DNA of 64,000 nt from an uncultured Clostridia bacterium (GTDB taxonomy: Bacteria; Bacillota; Clostridia; Christensenellales; Aristaeellaceae), in assembly GCA_934675735.1 (NCBI GenBank), contig CAKURR010000006.1, positions 1 to 64,000 of the forward strand. Reading direction: 5' to 3'. A model generated the notes under the pieces. That model searched no databases and was not told the DNA's origin. It saw only the letters and a program-made list of their open reading frames with translations. A program made the position numbers and the translations under genes. Below, in pieces: positions 32,806 through 41,328 of this stretch. The first letter of the stretch is position 1. Every line of letters begins with the position of its first letter.

Positions 32806-32841
32806 CAGAACTTCCGTGTTTTTGATGAATTTTTCGTCTTT

Positions 32842-33768
32842 TTAGACATCCTGCCCGAAATATTCCCGCACCTGCGCGCGGTTTTTCATCACTTCGTCGC
32901 GCAGCTGCTCCAGCGAATCAAACTTTTTCTCGCTGCGCACAAAGCTGCACAGCAGCAGCCGCATGTGCCGCCCGTACAGCGCGCCGCCCTCGTAATCCAG
33001 CAGGTTCGCCTCGATGGTCGGCGGGCCGCCGGGCGCGGTCGGGTGCGTGCCCACGTTCACCGCCGCGATATACCACGTCTCATCGACGTAGGCCCGGGCC
33101 GCGTAAACGCCCTTCGGCGGAATCGCCTTGCCCTTGGGCCAAAGCAGATTCGCCGTCGGAAAATCGAGCTTGCTGCCAAGCTGCTTGCCCCGCCGAATCA
33201 CGCCGCAGATGGCGTAGGGCCGGCCGAGCAGCCTTGCGGCTTCCTCCATCCTGCCCGCCGCAACGGCGGCGCGCACGCGCGTGGAGGAAACGGGCAGACC
33301 GTCGATCTGCACCTCGTCCACGACATGCGTTTCAAAGCCGTACTGCGCGCCGAAGCGGCGCATATCCTCCGCCTTGCCCGCGCCCATTTTGCCGAAGGAA
33401 TAGTTGAAGCCGATGACCACATGCTTCGGGTGCAGCGCGCTCACAAACGCCTGCACAAATTCCTCCGGCGACTGCGCGGCATATGCCTCGTCAAACGGGC
33501 GCAGCACCGCCGCGTCAATGCCCAGCTGAGCGATGGAGCGAATCTTTTCCGAGCGGGTTTCCAGCTGCAGCGGCACCCTGTCCGGCGCATAGGTCGCCAT
33601 CGGATGCGACGAGAACGTGTAAACCACGCTCTTCAAATCATACAGAGCCGCCAGCTCGTTGGCCTTGCGCATCAGCTGCGCGTGGCCCTCGTGCACGCCG
33701 TCAAACATGCCGAAAGCGACGACCGTCTCCCCGCCGCGCCACTGACGCTCATGTGTCAAGAGTATCAT
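32842..33768 (-). CDS. ribF: Bifunctional riboflavin kinase/FAD synthetase
   Basis: The 308-residue enzyme converts riboflavin to FMN and then FAD. The N-terminal FAD synthetase domain (about 1-180) has the nucleotidyltransferase motifs FGMFDGVHEGH and VSSTRVR; the C-terminal flavokinase domain has GKQLGSKLDFPTANL, KGVYAARAYV and the catalytic glutamate in PTIEANLLDYEG. Length is typical. It is the last gene of the rimP-ribF operon, 36 bases after truB. Confidence 0.97.
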   Translation of the reverse strand: MILLTHERQWRGGETVVAFGMFDGVHEGHAQLMRKANELAALYDLKSVVYTFSSHPMATYAPDRVPLQLETRSEKIRSIAQLGIDAAVLRPFDEAYAAQSPEEFVQAFVSALHPKHVVIGFNYSFGKMGAGKAEDMRRFGAQYGFETHVVDEVQIDGLPVSSTRVRAAVAAGRMEEAARLLGRPYAICGVIRRGKQLGSKLDFPTANLLWPKGKAIPPKGVYAARAYVDETWYIAAVNVGTHPTAPGGPPTIEANLLDYEGGALYGRHMRLLLCSFVRSEKKFDSLEQLRDEVMKNRAQVREYFGQDV

Positions 33769-33804
33769 GTTTTATAAACTCCACAAACGAATCTCCGCGC
33801 GCCC

Positions 33805-34683
33805 TCATTCCAGGAGCATCGCGTCAAATTTCAGGTTTTCCCCTTCAAAACGGCCGATTCCGCAGAACTGCCCGTTCAGGTACAGCCGCGTCGGCTTTTC
33901 GGGCTGAATCTCGCCCATCAGCTCGCGCCGCGTCAGCTTGTTGCCGTTGCGCACAAAGCGCTCCGCCTTCGGCTGCACGTCCAGCCGCGGCAGGTGCCCC
34001 AGCGGCTTATCCATCGCCATCAGCAGCGGCGACAAATCCTCCGCCGCATCGATTTCCTCGATCGTGTGCGCCTCGTCCAGCGTGAATATGCCCGTCTGTG
34101 TGCGCAGAAGCACGCCCATATGCGCCTTTGTGCTCAGCGCCTCGCCAATGTCGTTGCACAAGGTGCGGATGTACGTGCCCCGTCCGCAGCGGATTTGCAG
34201 GATAAAGCTGCCGTCCGCGTTTTCGTGCAGCACGTCGATGGCGTAAACCTGCGTCGGCCTCGGCTCAACCTTTACATCGATTCCCTGCCGCGCCAAATCG
34301 CAGAGCTTCTGTCCGTCCCGCTTGAGCGCGGAATACATCGGCGGAATCTGCGCAATGTCGCCGATAAACTGCGGCAGAACCGCTTCCAGCTGAGCCCGCG
34401 TTGCCCTCGCGCCTTCGCCCGCGACGATTGCCCCGTGCGCATCTTGGGTATCGGTGGCATAGCCCGTCTTGAGCTGGGCGACGTAGGTCTTTTCCTTCTC
34501 CACCAGATAGTCAAACAGCCGCGCCGCGCGCCCCACCATCAGCGGCAGTACGCCGGAAGCCTCCGGATCGAGCGTGCCCGCATGGCCGACCTTCGCCCCT
34601 TTGCCCAGCTTGCGCCGAACGCGGACGACCACATCGCTTGAGGTCATCCCCGGCGGCTTGAGCACGCAGAGGAAGCCGTTCAT
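33805..34683 (-). CDS. truB: tRNA pseudouridine(55) synthase TruB
   Basis: The 292-residue enzyme makes pseudouridine 55 in the T loop of tRNAs. The catalytic aspartate is in GHAGTLDPEASGVLP (D39 of the product); KTYVAQLKTGYATDTQD and RCGRGTYIRTLCNDIG are the other conserved TruB segments. The C-terminal PUA-like part is short. Its ATG overlaps the nrnA stop codon (ATGA), so the two are coupled. Confidence 0.98.
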   Translation of the reverse strand: MNGFLCVLKPPGMTSSDVVVRVRRKLGKGAKVGHAGTLDPEASGVLPLMVGRAARLFDYLVEKEKTYVAQLKTGYATDTQDAHGAIVAGEGARATRAQLEAVLPQFIGDIAQIPPMYSALKRDGQKLCDLARQGIDVKVEPRPTQVYAIDVLHENADGSFILQIRCGRGTYIRTLCNDIGEALSTKAHMGVLLRTQTGIFTLDEAHTIEEIDAAEDLSPLLMAMDKPLGHLPRLDVQPKAERFVRNGNKLTRRELMGEIQPEKPTRLYLNGQFCGIGRFEGENLKFDAMLLE

Positions 34684-35681
34684 GCGCAGCTCTCCGGACG
34701 CGGGATCTTATCCAGCTTGTCCTTCATCGCAGCCAGCACTTGGTCCAGCGCCTCATACAGCGGCGCATGAATCGTGCAGCCCGCCGCCTGAGCGTGGCCG
34801 CCGCCGCCGAAGAGCACGGCGATGTCGTTCACCGTGTCCGGCTCGACCGCGCGCAGCGACATCTTGATGCCGTCCTCGCGCTCGGAAGCCAGCACCGCCA
34901 TGCGCACGCCTTCCACTTCCAGCGCCTTGTTCACCAGACCGTCCGCCTGGCCGAAAGTGCAGCCGGTTGCTTCAAAATCATGCTTGTCAAAGTCGATGAC
35001 GCCGACCTGACCGTCAAACATGAACCGCAGCTTGTTGTAGGCAATGCGGGTCAGGTTCACGCGGTTCATCGGCTGGGTGCGATACAGCCTGCGCGTCATC
35101 GCGGAGATATCCACGCCCAGCTTGAGCAGCTCACCCGCCGCAATCAGCGTCGCGGGTGACGTCGCCGGATACTGGAAGTGGCCGGTATCGGTGCTCATGC
35201 CCGTCAGCAGGCACATGCCCATGTCCTTCGTCATTGTCACGCCGAGACCGAGAATCGCCTCATACGCCAGCAGGCAGCAGGCGGATTCGCCTCTGCGGAT
35301 GAAATTCGCCTGGCCGTAAGCCGGATTCGTCGCATGATGATCGATGACCATGCGGAAGCCCGCCGCGTCAAACACGGCTTCGCTCTTGCCCAGCAGCGAG
35401 CGGTCGCTCACGTCCACGGCAATCGCCGTGTCGTAATCCGCGCCGTTCACACTTTCCGGCCGCAGCACGGTTTCGCTGCCCGGCAGATACTTCAGATTAT
35501 CCGGCACATCGCCGTCACAAATCACATTGACCTGCTTGCCCAGCGCCAAAAAAGCAAGGCGGAGCGCCAGCGTAGAGCCTATCGTGTCCCCGTCCGGGGA
35601 AACATGGGCCAGCAGCGCCACACGCTTCGCCTCATGGGCATGGCACAGCCAATCCTCAAATTCCCGCTTCTCCTGCGTCAT
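34680..35681 (-). CDS. nrnA: DHH/DHHA1 phosphoesterase NrnA (nanoRNase)
   Basis: The 333-residue enzyme degrades short oligoribonucleotides and/or dephosphorylates pAp or pApA. Metal-binding DHH motifs: LLAHVSPDGDTIGS (D29, D31), AVDVSD, VIDHHATN, STDTGHF; the C-terminal DHHA1 domain ends with LFGGGGHAQAAGCTIH. The position between rbfA and truB is the usual one for nrnA in clostridia. It starts 26 bases inside the end of rbfA. Confidence 0.96.
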   Translation of the reverse strand: MTQEKREFEDWLCHAHEAKRVALLAHVSPDGDTIGSTLALRLAFLALGKQVNVICDGDVPDNLKYLPGSETVLRPESVNGADYDTAIAVDVSDRSLLGKSEAVFDAAGFRMVIDHHATNPAYGQANFIRRGESACCLLAYEAILGLGVTMTKDMGMCLLTGMSTDTGHFQYPATSPATLIAAGELLKLGVDISAMTRRLYRTQPMNRVNLTRIAYNKLRFMFDGQVGVIDFDKHDFEATGCTFGQADGLVNKALEVEGVRMAVLASEREDGIKMSLRAVEPDTVNDIAVLFGGGGHAQAAGCTIHAPLYEALDQVLAAMKDKLDKIPRPESCA

Positions 35682-36048
35682 CGGATCGACTCTCCTCCGT
35701 CTTTCTCACCTGATTGATGAGGCTTGCGATATGCACGCCGTATTCAATCGTCGTGTCCAGTTCAAAAATCAGCTCCGGCGTATAGCGAAGCTGCACGCGC
35801 CGCCCCAGATTGTGGCGGATAAAGCCCGCCGCCGTCTTGAGCGCCTTCATCATCGGCGCGCGTTTTTCCTCTTCATAGATGCTCACAAAGACCTTCGCAT
35901 ACCGAAGATCGCGCGTCACATCCACATGCGTGATGGAAAACATGCAGTCCGTCCGCGGGTCGGAAACATCCTCGCGGATGATCTTCTCCGTTTCGCGCAT
36001 AATTTCGCTGGCAATGCGGTCTGTGCGCTCAAATTGTTGATTGGCCAT
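35656..36048 (-). CDS. rbfA: Ribosome-binding factor A
   Basis: The 130-residue protein has a KH-type fold and helps mature the 5' end of 16S rRNA. Seen: TDRIASEIMRETEKIIREDV, the strand VTRDLRYAKVFVSIYE and the C-terminal RRVQLRYTPELIFELDTTIEYG. It follows infB by 81 bases and overlaps nrnA. Confidence 0.97.
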   Translation of the reverse strand: MANQQFERTDRIASEIMRETEKIIREDVSDPRTDCMFSITHVDVTRDLRYAKVFVSIYEEEKRAPMMKALKTAAGFIRHNLGRRVQLRYTPELIFELDTTIEYGVHIASLINQVRKTEESRSDDAGEAGI

Positions 36049-36129
36049 AAATTCCTTTTCCTTGCTTAAAAAAGGCGGCCCGGCGGCAAAGCATGCAACC
36101 GGGCCGCGCCTGTTGACCTTGAGAATCGA

Positions 36130-38757
36130 TTACCTCGGGATTTCCTCCATCACGAAGCACTCGATGATGTCGCCTTCCTTGATATCCGTGTAGTTTTCCA
36201 GGCACACGCCGCACTCGTAGCCGTCGGCCACTTCCTTGACCGCGTCCTTGAAGCGCTGGAGCGAGGAAAGCTTGCCCTCGTAAACCACCACGTTGTCGCG
36301 CAGCAGGCGAACCTGCGCGTTGCGCTGGAGCTTGCCGTCGGTGACATACGAACCGGCGACGATGCCCACGCCCGTGATTTTGAACACGTTGCGCACCTCC
36401 GCGTGACCGATGACGTTCTCGCGGAATTCCGGCGAGAGCAGGCCCTTCATGGCCTTCTCGACGTCCTCGATAGCCTGATAAATCACGCGGTAATAGCGAA
36501 TATCGATGCCGTCGCGGTTTGCGGCCTCGCGCGCCTTCGCATCCGGACGGACGTTGAAGCCGATGATGATCGCGCCGTCAATGCCCGCGAGCATGACGTC
36601 GTTCTCGGTAATCGCGCCGACGCCGCTGTGAATCGTGCGCACGCGCACCTCGGCGTTGGAGAGCTTTTCAAGCGACTGCTTGACCGCCTCGACGGAGCCC
36701 TGCACGTCGGCCTTGATGATGATGTTGAGGTCTTTGACCTCGCCCTGCTCGAGCTTGCTGTACAGCTCTTCGAGCGTGGAGGCGGAGCTGTTCTTGACCA
36801 TCGAAGCGCGGGCCTTCGCGGCGCGCTCCTCGACAACCTGACGGGCCAGCTTCTCGTCGGCCACCGCCATGAACTCGTCGCCCGCCTCCGGCACACCGCC
36901 GAAACCGATGATTTCCACCGGCGTGGACGGGGTCGCATTCTTCACGCGCTCGCCGCGGCTGGAAACCATCGCGCGGATGCGGCCGTAAGCGTTGCCCGCG
37001 ACAACCATGTCGCCCACGTGCAGCGTGCCGTTCTGCACCAGCGCCGTCGCGACGGCGCCGCGGGAATGATCCAGCTTCGCCTCGATGATGACGCCGCGCG
37101 CCTTGCGGTTCGGGTTGGCCTTGAGTTCCAGCATGTCGGCCAGCAGCAGCACGTTCTCCAGCAGGTCGTCGATACCCTCGCCGGTCTTGGCGGAGACGTT
37201 GACCATGATGGTGTCGCCGCCCCACTCTTCCGGCACCAGCTCGTAGCGGGTCAGCTCCTGCTTCACCGCGTCGGGATCCGCGCCAGGCTTGTCGATCTTG
37301 TTAATCGCCACGATAATCGGGCACTTCGCCGCCTTCGCGTGGTTGATGGATTCGATGGTCTGCGGCATCACGCCGTCGTCCGCCGCGACGACCAGAATCG
37401 CGATATCGGTCGCCTGAGTGCCGCGGGCGCGCATCGCCGTGAAGGCTTCGTGGCCCGGAGTATCCAGGAAGGTAATCTGGCGGTCGTCCACCTTGGCGAT
37501 GTACGCGCCGATGTGCTGGGTAATGCCGCCCGCTTCGCCCGCGGCCACCTTCGCCTTGCGGATGTAATCCAGCAGCGAGGTTTTGCCGTGGTCAACGTGG
37601 CCCATAATCGTGACGACCGGCGGACGGGTGACCAGCTCTTCCTCGCTGTCCTCCACGTTCTCGGCGGAGAGCGCGTCCTCGGCGGTCTTGTCGAGCTTCA
37701 TTTCCAGCGTCACGCCGAACTCGGAAGCCACCAGCGACGCGGTGTCGAAGTCCAGCTCCTGGTTAATCGTCGCCATGATGCCCAGCAGCATCAGCTTCTT
37801 GATGATTTCGCCTGCCGGCTTGCCGATGCGCTCGGTCAAATCGCGGACGGTGATGGTTTCGGCGGTCATGTAGGCCGTCTCAATCTTAATCGGGGCCATC
37901 ATCTGCTGCGCAGAGAGCTGACGGCCCTTCTTGCGGCGGCCGCGCACCACATCGTCATCCATGCCGTAGCCCGTGTCGCGCGCAAGCTGCTTGCGGTTCT
38001 TCACCGGCTGATGCTCGGGGTCATGCTGACGCTGGCGCATCTTCTTGTTCGGGTCGTAGTTGGAAACGCGCTCCTTCTCGACCGTGGGCATCAGCTCCGG
38101 CCCCTTCGGCGCGCGCTGCGGGCGTCCGCCCATCGGGCGCGCCCCGCCCATGCCGCCGGCCGGACGTGCGCCGCCCTGCTGGCCGCCGCGCGGGCCGAAG
38201 CCGTTCTGCGGACGATCCCCGCGCGGCGCGAAGTTGCCGCCCTGAGGACGATCCCCACGCGGGGCGAAATTGCCGCCCTGAGGACGATCGCCTCGCGGCG
38301 CAAAATTGCCGCCTTGCGGACGATCCCCGCGCGGCGCAAAATTGCCGCCCTGTGCGCGCGGCGCACCCTGAGGACGGTCGCCTCGCGGCGCGAAATTGCC
38401 GCCCTGCGCACGCGGCGCATTGCCGCTCTGCTGCGGACGAGCCGCAGGCACGTCGGTTTTCGCCTCCGGCTGCTTGGCGGCAGGCTTCGGCGCTTCCTTC
38501 TTCTCTTCGGTCTTTTCCACAGGCACATCGTCGGGCATCGTCCATGCCTTGCTCTGCGAGCTGAGCGCCTTCTGCTGTTCCTCGCGGCGCTTTTCCTCGC
38601 GCTCGGCCTCCTGCTGCTGCGTAAAGCCGTTCTCAATCTTGCGCAGCTCGGCGAGCGTCTTTTCCGCCGCAGTACGGACTCCCGTCACGTCCCCCAGCAG
38701 TTTCGCCGCCCGGCGGCTGAGTTCCTTTGTTGCGTCTTGAACCTTCATTTTGGACAT
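36130..38757 (-). CDS. infB: Translation initiation factor IF-2
   Basis: The 875-residue GTPase brings initiator fMet-tRNA to the 30S subunit. An N-terminal IF2N motif ([20 protein letters not shown]) is followed by a charged disordered region with five near-identical [12 protein letters not shown] units (about 115-185), a second IF2N domain, and the G domain with [16 protein letters not shown] and NKID. Domains II, III and C2 complete it (C2: ALKEV-like [14 protein letters not shown]). The Arg-Gly-rich repeat is unusual in its regularity. The ATG at 38757 has AAGGG upstream; the first codon of the longer frame (TTG 38778) is less likely. YlxQ/YlxR and NusA precede it. Confidence 0.97.
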   Translation of the reverse strand: MSKMKVQDATKELSRRAAKLLGDVTGVRTAAEKTLAELRKIENGFTQQQEAEREEKRREEQQKALSSQSKAWTMPDDVPVEKTEEKKEAPKPAAKQPEAKTDVPAARPQQSGNAPRAQGGNFAPRGDRPQGAPRAQGGNFAPRGDRPQGGNFAPRGDRPQGGNFAPRGDRPQGGNFAPRGDRPQNGFGPRGGQQGGARPAGGMGGARPMGGRPQRAPKGPELMPTVEKERVSNYDPNKKMRQRQHDPEHQPVKNRKQLARDTGYGMDDDVVRGRRKKGRQLSAQQMMAPIKIETAYMTAETITVRDLTERIGKPAGEIIKKLMLLGIMATINQELDFDTASLVASEFGVTLEMKLDKTAEDALSAENVEDSEEELVTRPPVVTIMGHVDHGKTSLLDYIRKAKVAAGEAGGITQHIGAYIAKVDDRQITFLDTPGHEAFTAMRARGTQATDIAILVVAADDGVMPQTIESINHAKAAKCPIIVAINKIDKPGADPDAVKQELTRYELVPEEWGGDTIMVNVSAKTGEGIDDLLENVLLLADMLELKANPNRKARGVIIEAKLDHSRGAVATALVQNGTLHVGDMVVAGNAYGRIRAMVSSRGERVKNATPSTPVEIIGFGGVPEAGDEFMAVADEKLARQVVEERAAKARASMVKNSSASTLEELYSKLEQGEVKDLNIIIKADVQGSVEAVKQSLEKLSNAEVRVRTIHSGVGAITENDVMLAGIDGAIIIGFNVRPDAKAREAANRDGIDIRYYRVIYQAIEDVEKAMKGLLSPEFRENVIGHAEVRNVFKITGVGIVAGSYVTDGKLQRNAQVRLLRDNVVVYEGKLSSLQRFKDAVKEVADGYECGVCLENYTDIKEGDIIECFVMEEIPR
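38200..38420 (-). repeat. 36-bp in-frame tandem repeat in infB
   Basis: Five units encoding [12 protein letters not shown], the first two separated by an extra GAPRAQ segment. The units are close to identical at DNA level, which suggests recent duplication. Confidence 0.85.
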
Positions 38758-38799
38758 TCTGCCCTTGCACCCCCGCAAATTTGCGTCACTGTCGTGTGG

Positions 38800-39141
38800 T
38801 TATCTTCCCTGAAGCGGCGCGTTGCCCGCTTCCTCTTCCTTAGCCAAAGCCAGCAGCTTTTCGCCCAGCGTGCCCCGCGCAATCGCAGCGCTCATACGCC
38901 CGGGCTTGCCGATGGCCTGCCCCAGTCTCTCCGGCGCCGTTTCATAAAGCGGAACCTTGTAAAACGCGCAGGAGTCTCGGAATTTCTTTTTCGTGTTGTC
39001 GGATGCGTCCGCATCCAGAATCATAAACAGAGCCGTTCCGGATGAAATCGCCTTGAGCACGCCGCTCTCGCCAAGGCTCAGCTGCCCCGCGCGCATGGCA
39101 ATGCCCAGCATCGCGTAAAACGCGCCGCGCTCAAGCTTCAT
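38800..39141 (-). CDS. ylxQ: L7Ae-family kink-turn RNA-binding protein YlxQ
   Basis: The 113-residue protein has the L7Ae/L30e fold: MLGIAMRAGQLSLGESGVLKA, then LFMILDADASDNTKKKF and FYKVPLYETAPERLGQAIGK. These match YlxQ/RplGA, which binds kink-turns and possibly RNase P RNA. The start overlaps the end of the ylxR gene by 11 bases. Confidence 0.93.
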   Translation of the reverse strand: MKLERGAFYAMLGIAMRAGQLSLGESGVLKAISSGTALFMILDADASDNTKKKFRDSCAFYKVPLYETAPERLGQAIGKPGRMSAAIARGTLGEKLLALAKEEEAGNAPLQGR

Positions 39142-39397
39142 CGACTTCCTCCATCAGCTGGTTCAGCACGGTTTCGTCGATTTTTGTTTCCAGCGCGCGG
39201 TCAAGCTGGCGCTGGCGAACCGCCTTGGTCAGGCATTCTTTCGACTTGCAAATATATGCGCCGCGCCCCGGGGCCTTGCCGATTCGGTCAAAGCTGATTT
39301 CGCCCTGCGCGTTGCGGACAATGCGCAGCAGTTCTTTCTTTTCCTTCATCTCACGGCAACCCACGCACATGCGCATGGGAACTTTGCGTGTTTTCAT
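39131..39397 (-). CDS. rnpM: RNase P modulator RnpM (YlxR)
   Basis: The 88-residue protein has the YlxR signature RMCVGCREMKEKKELLRIVR, then GKAPGRGAYICKSKEC. In Bacillus YlxR binds RNase P RNA and modulates tRNA processing. The ATG at 39397 follows a GGGGTG site. It lies between nusA and ylxQ, the normal firmicute order. Confidence 0.94.
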   Translation of the reverse strand: MKTRKVPMRMCVGCREMKEKKELLRIVRNAQGEISFDRIGKAPGRGAYICKSKECLTKAVRQRQLDRALETKIDETVLNQLMEEVDEA

Positions 39398-39412
39398 CGG
39401 CACACCCCGCTT

Positions 39413-40564
39413 TTACTCGGCGTCGCCTTCGGCCGTCGGCGCTTCCGCCGCTTCGGCCTCAACCTGCTCGTCAATCTGGCTCTGGCTCTTGATGTCAATC
39501 TTCCAGCCGGTCAGGCGCGCGGCAAGACGCGCGTTCTGGCCTTCCTTGCCGATGGCCAGCGACAGCTGGTTGTCCGGCACGACCACGCGGCAGGCTTTCT
39601 CCTGCTCGTTGACGAACACGTTCACCACGTGCGCCGGATTCAGCGCGTTGGCGACGAATTCCGCCGGATCGGCCGACCACTTGATGATGTCAATCTTCTC
39701 GCCGCGCAGTTCAGTCACCACGCGATCCACGCGCTGGCCGCGCGGGCCGACGCAGGAACCCACCGGATCGATCATCGGGTCGGTGGAATGCACGGCCATC
39801 TTCGTGCGGCTGCCCGCCTCGCGGGAGATGGACTTAATCTGCACAATGCCGCTCTGAATCTCCGGCACTTCCAGCTCGAACAGGCGCTTGACCAGACCCG
39901 GGTGGATGCGGGAGACGCTCACCTGCGGGCCGTGCTTCGCGCCCGGACGCGCCAGACGGCGGTCGGCGACGACCTCAAGCACATAGACCTTGAAGCGCTC
40001 GCCCGGCGCATACACGTCGGTAGCCATCTGCTGGCTCGGCTCGAGCACGCCCTCGGTCTTGCCCAGCTCGACGTAAACGTCCTTCGTCTCGGGGTCGACG
40101 CTGTGCACAATCGCGGTCAGAATCTCGTTTTCCTTCTCGATAAAGTCGTCGTAGACCTTGCCGCGCTCGGCCTCGCGAATCTTCTGCACGATGACCTGCT
40201 TGGCCGTCTGCGCGGCGACGCGGCGGAAGTTATCCGGCGTGACCTCGACCTCGACGATATCGTCCTGCTGATAGCTGGGCTGAATCGCCTGCGCTTCCTC
40301 GATGGAAATCTCGGTCGCCTCGTCGGTGGGCCAGCGCTCGACCGTCTTGCGGGCATACAGGCGCACCGCGCCGGTCTCGCGGTTGAGCTCCACGCGCACG
40401 TTCGCGTTGGAGGGCGGCATGCCGTATTCCTTGCTGAAATTATTCTTATAGGCGCTCTTCAGCGCTTCTTCAATCGCGGAAAAGAGCAGCTCCTTGCTGA
40501 TGTTTTTCTCTTTGGCCAGCGCGGCGACAGCCTCGATCATATCGCGGTTTTCGTTTTTGTCCAT
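39413..40564 (-). CDS. nusA: Transcription termination/antitermination factor NusA
   Basis: The 383-residue protein binds RNA polymerase and nascent RNA. An N-terminal RNAP-binding domain ([18 protein letters not shown]), then an S1 domain, then two KH domains (GARTKMAV-like [41 protein letters not shown]) are in order; there is no C-terminal acidic repeat domain, as is usual in firmicutes. The start is uncertain: ATG 40564 fits the family N-terminus, while ATG 40603 inside the end of rimP has a better AGGAG site. Confidence 0.95.
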   Translation of the reverse strand: MDKNENRDMIEAVAALAKEKNISKELLFSAIEEALKSAYKNNFSKEYGMPPSNANVRVELNRETGAVRLYARKTVERWPTDEATEISIEEAQAIQPSYQQDDIVEVEVTPDNFRRVAAQTAKQVIVQKIREAERGKVYDDFIEKENEILTAIVHSVDPETKDVYVELGKTEGVLEPSQQMATDVYAPGERFKVYVLEVVADRRLARPGAKHGPQVSVSRIHPGLVKRLFELEVPEIQSGIVQIKSISREAGSRTKMAVHSTDPMIDPVGSCVGPRGQRVDRVVTELRGEKIDIIKWSADPAEFVANALNPAHVVNVFVNEQEKACRVVVPDNQLSLAIGKEGQNARLAARLTGWKIDIKSQSQIDEQVEAEAAEAPTAEGDAE

Positions 40565-40574
40565 GCCTTGGCGC

Positions 40575-41090
40575 TTATCTTCCTTCTGAGTCGTTTTCCT
40601 CATCGTCGCTCATCTCCTCGTCCATTGCGATGTCCTCCTCGGTGATGATCACCAGCGGTTTGCACAGCGAAACGTCCTTCTGCGCAAAGCGCAGCTCGTT
40701 TTCGCCGTCGCGGATGACAATTTCGCCGTCCACAAGCCCAACCAGCTCGCCTTCAAACTGCTTGCGGCGCTCAATCGGGCGGAACAGGCGGATTTCCACC
40801 GTCTCGCCCGCGTGCTTGTCAAAATCCTTCTGCTTTTTCAGCGGACGATCAAGACCCGGCGAACATACCTCAAGGAAATCATAATCCACGCGCTCGACCA
40901 GCGGGGCCACAGCGCGATGATACGTTTCGCAGTCGCTCAAGGTAATACCGTCGGGTTTGTCAATATAAATCCGCAGATAACGGCTTGCGCCCTCGCGCAC
41001 AAGCTCCACATCCACCAGCTCAAAGCCAAACTGCTGCGCAAGCTGCTGGCATGCCGGCTCAATCACACGGGTCAAATCGCTTTGTGCCAT
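40575..41090 (-). CDS. rimP: Ribosome maturation factor RimP
   Basis: The 171-residue protein is needed for 30S assembly. The N-terminal domain carries VELVREGASRYLRIYIDK and DYDFLEVCSPGLDRPL; the C-terminal SH3-like domain GETVEIRLFRP and the acidic tail MDEEMSDDEENDSEG follow. GGGAG is 7 bases before the ATG. It is the first gene of the operon running to ribF. Confidence 0.97.
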   Translation of the reverse strand: MAQSDLTRVIEPACQQLAQQFGFELVDVELVREGASRYLRIYIDKPDGITLSDCETYHRAVAPLVERVDYDFLEVCSPGLDRPLKKQKDFDKHAGETVEIRLFRPIERRKQFEGELVGLVDGEIVIRDGENELRFAQKDVSLCKPLVIITEEDIAMDEEMSDDEENDSEGR

Positions 41091-41215
41091 TCACACACTC
41101 CCAAAGTCATTCAAAAATTCGCTCAAACGGCCGCGGCAGATAGAAAGAGTGGGCGCTTCTCCCACTCTTTCGCATCCACCCGCAGGGTACAAAACTCCCT
41201 GCGCCGCCATCTTAT
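41091..41215 (-). promoter_or_regulatory. Leader of the rimP-nusA-infB operon with two hairpins
   Basis: About 125 bases separate the predicted transcription start (about 41215) from the rimP ATG. Two stems are seen on the minus strand: GCAGGG-N9-CCCTGC and AAAGAGTGGG-N7-CCCACTCTTT, the latter followed by a weak T-rich run. It could attenuate transcription, as NusA operons are often autoregulated; this is inference. Confidence 0.5.
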
Positions 41216-41221
41216 GCGGTT

Positions 41222-41250
41222 ATTATATCACCGCTTTTTCAAAAAAACAA
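41222..41250 (-). promoter_or_regulatory. Promoter of the rimP-ribF operon
   Basis: TTGTTT (41250-41245), 17-base spacer, TATAAT (41227-41222) in extended form TGATATAAT on the minus strand. Confidence 0.85.
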
Positions 41251-41328
41251 CCCTCTATACATGGTTTGTCAGCTATTCCGTCGAAATTCGCATTTATAAC
41301 ACAAGATTTTATCCGATTTTAAGCTGAA

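Noticed and set aside
38200..38420. 36-bp repeats resembling a CRISPR array
   Set aside because: The units are contiguous, in frame with infB and encode a protein repeat; there are no spacers or cas genes.
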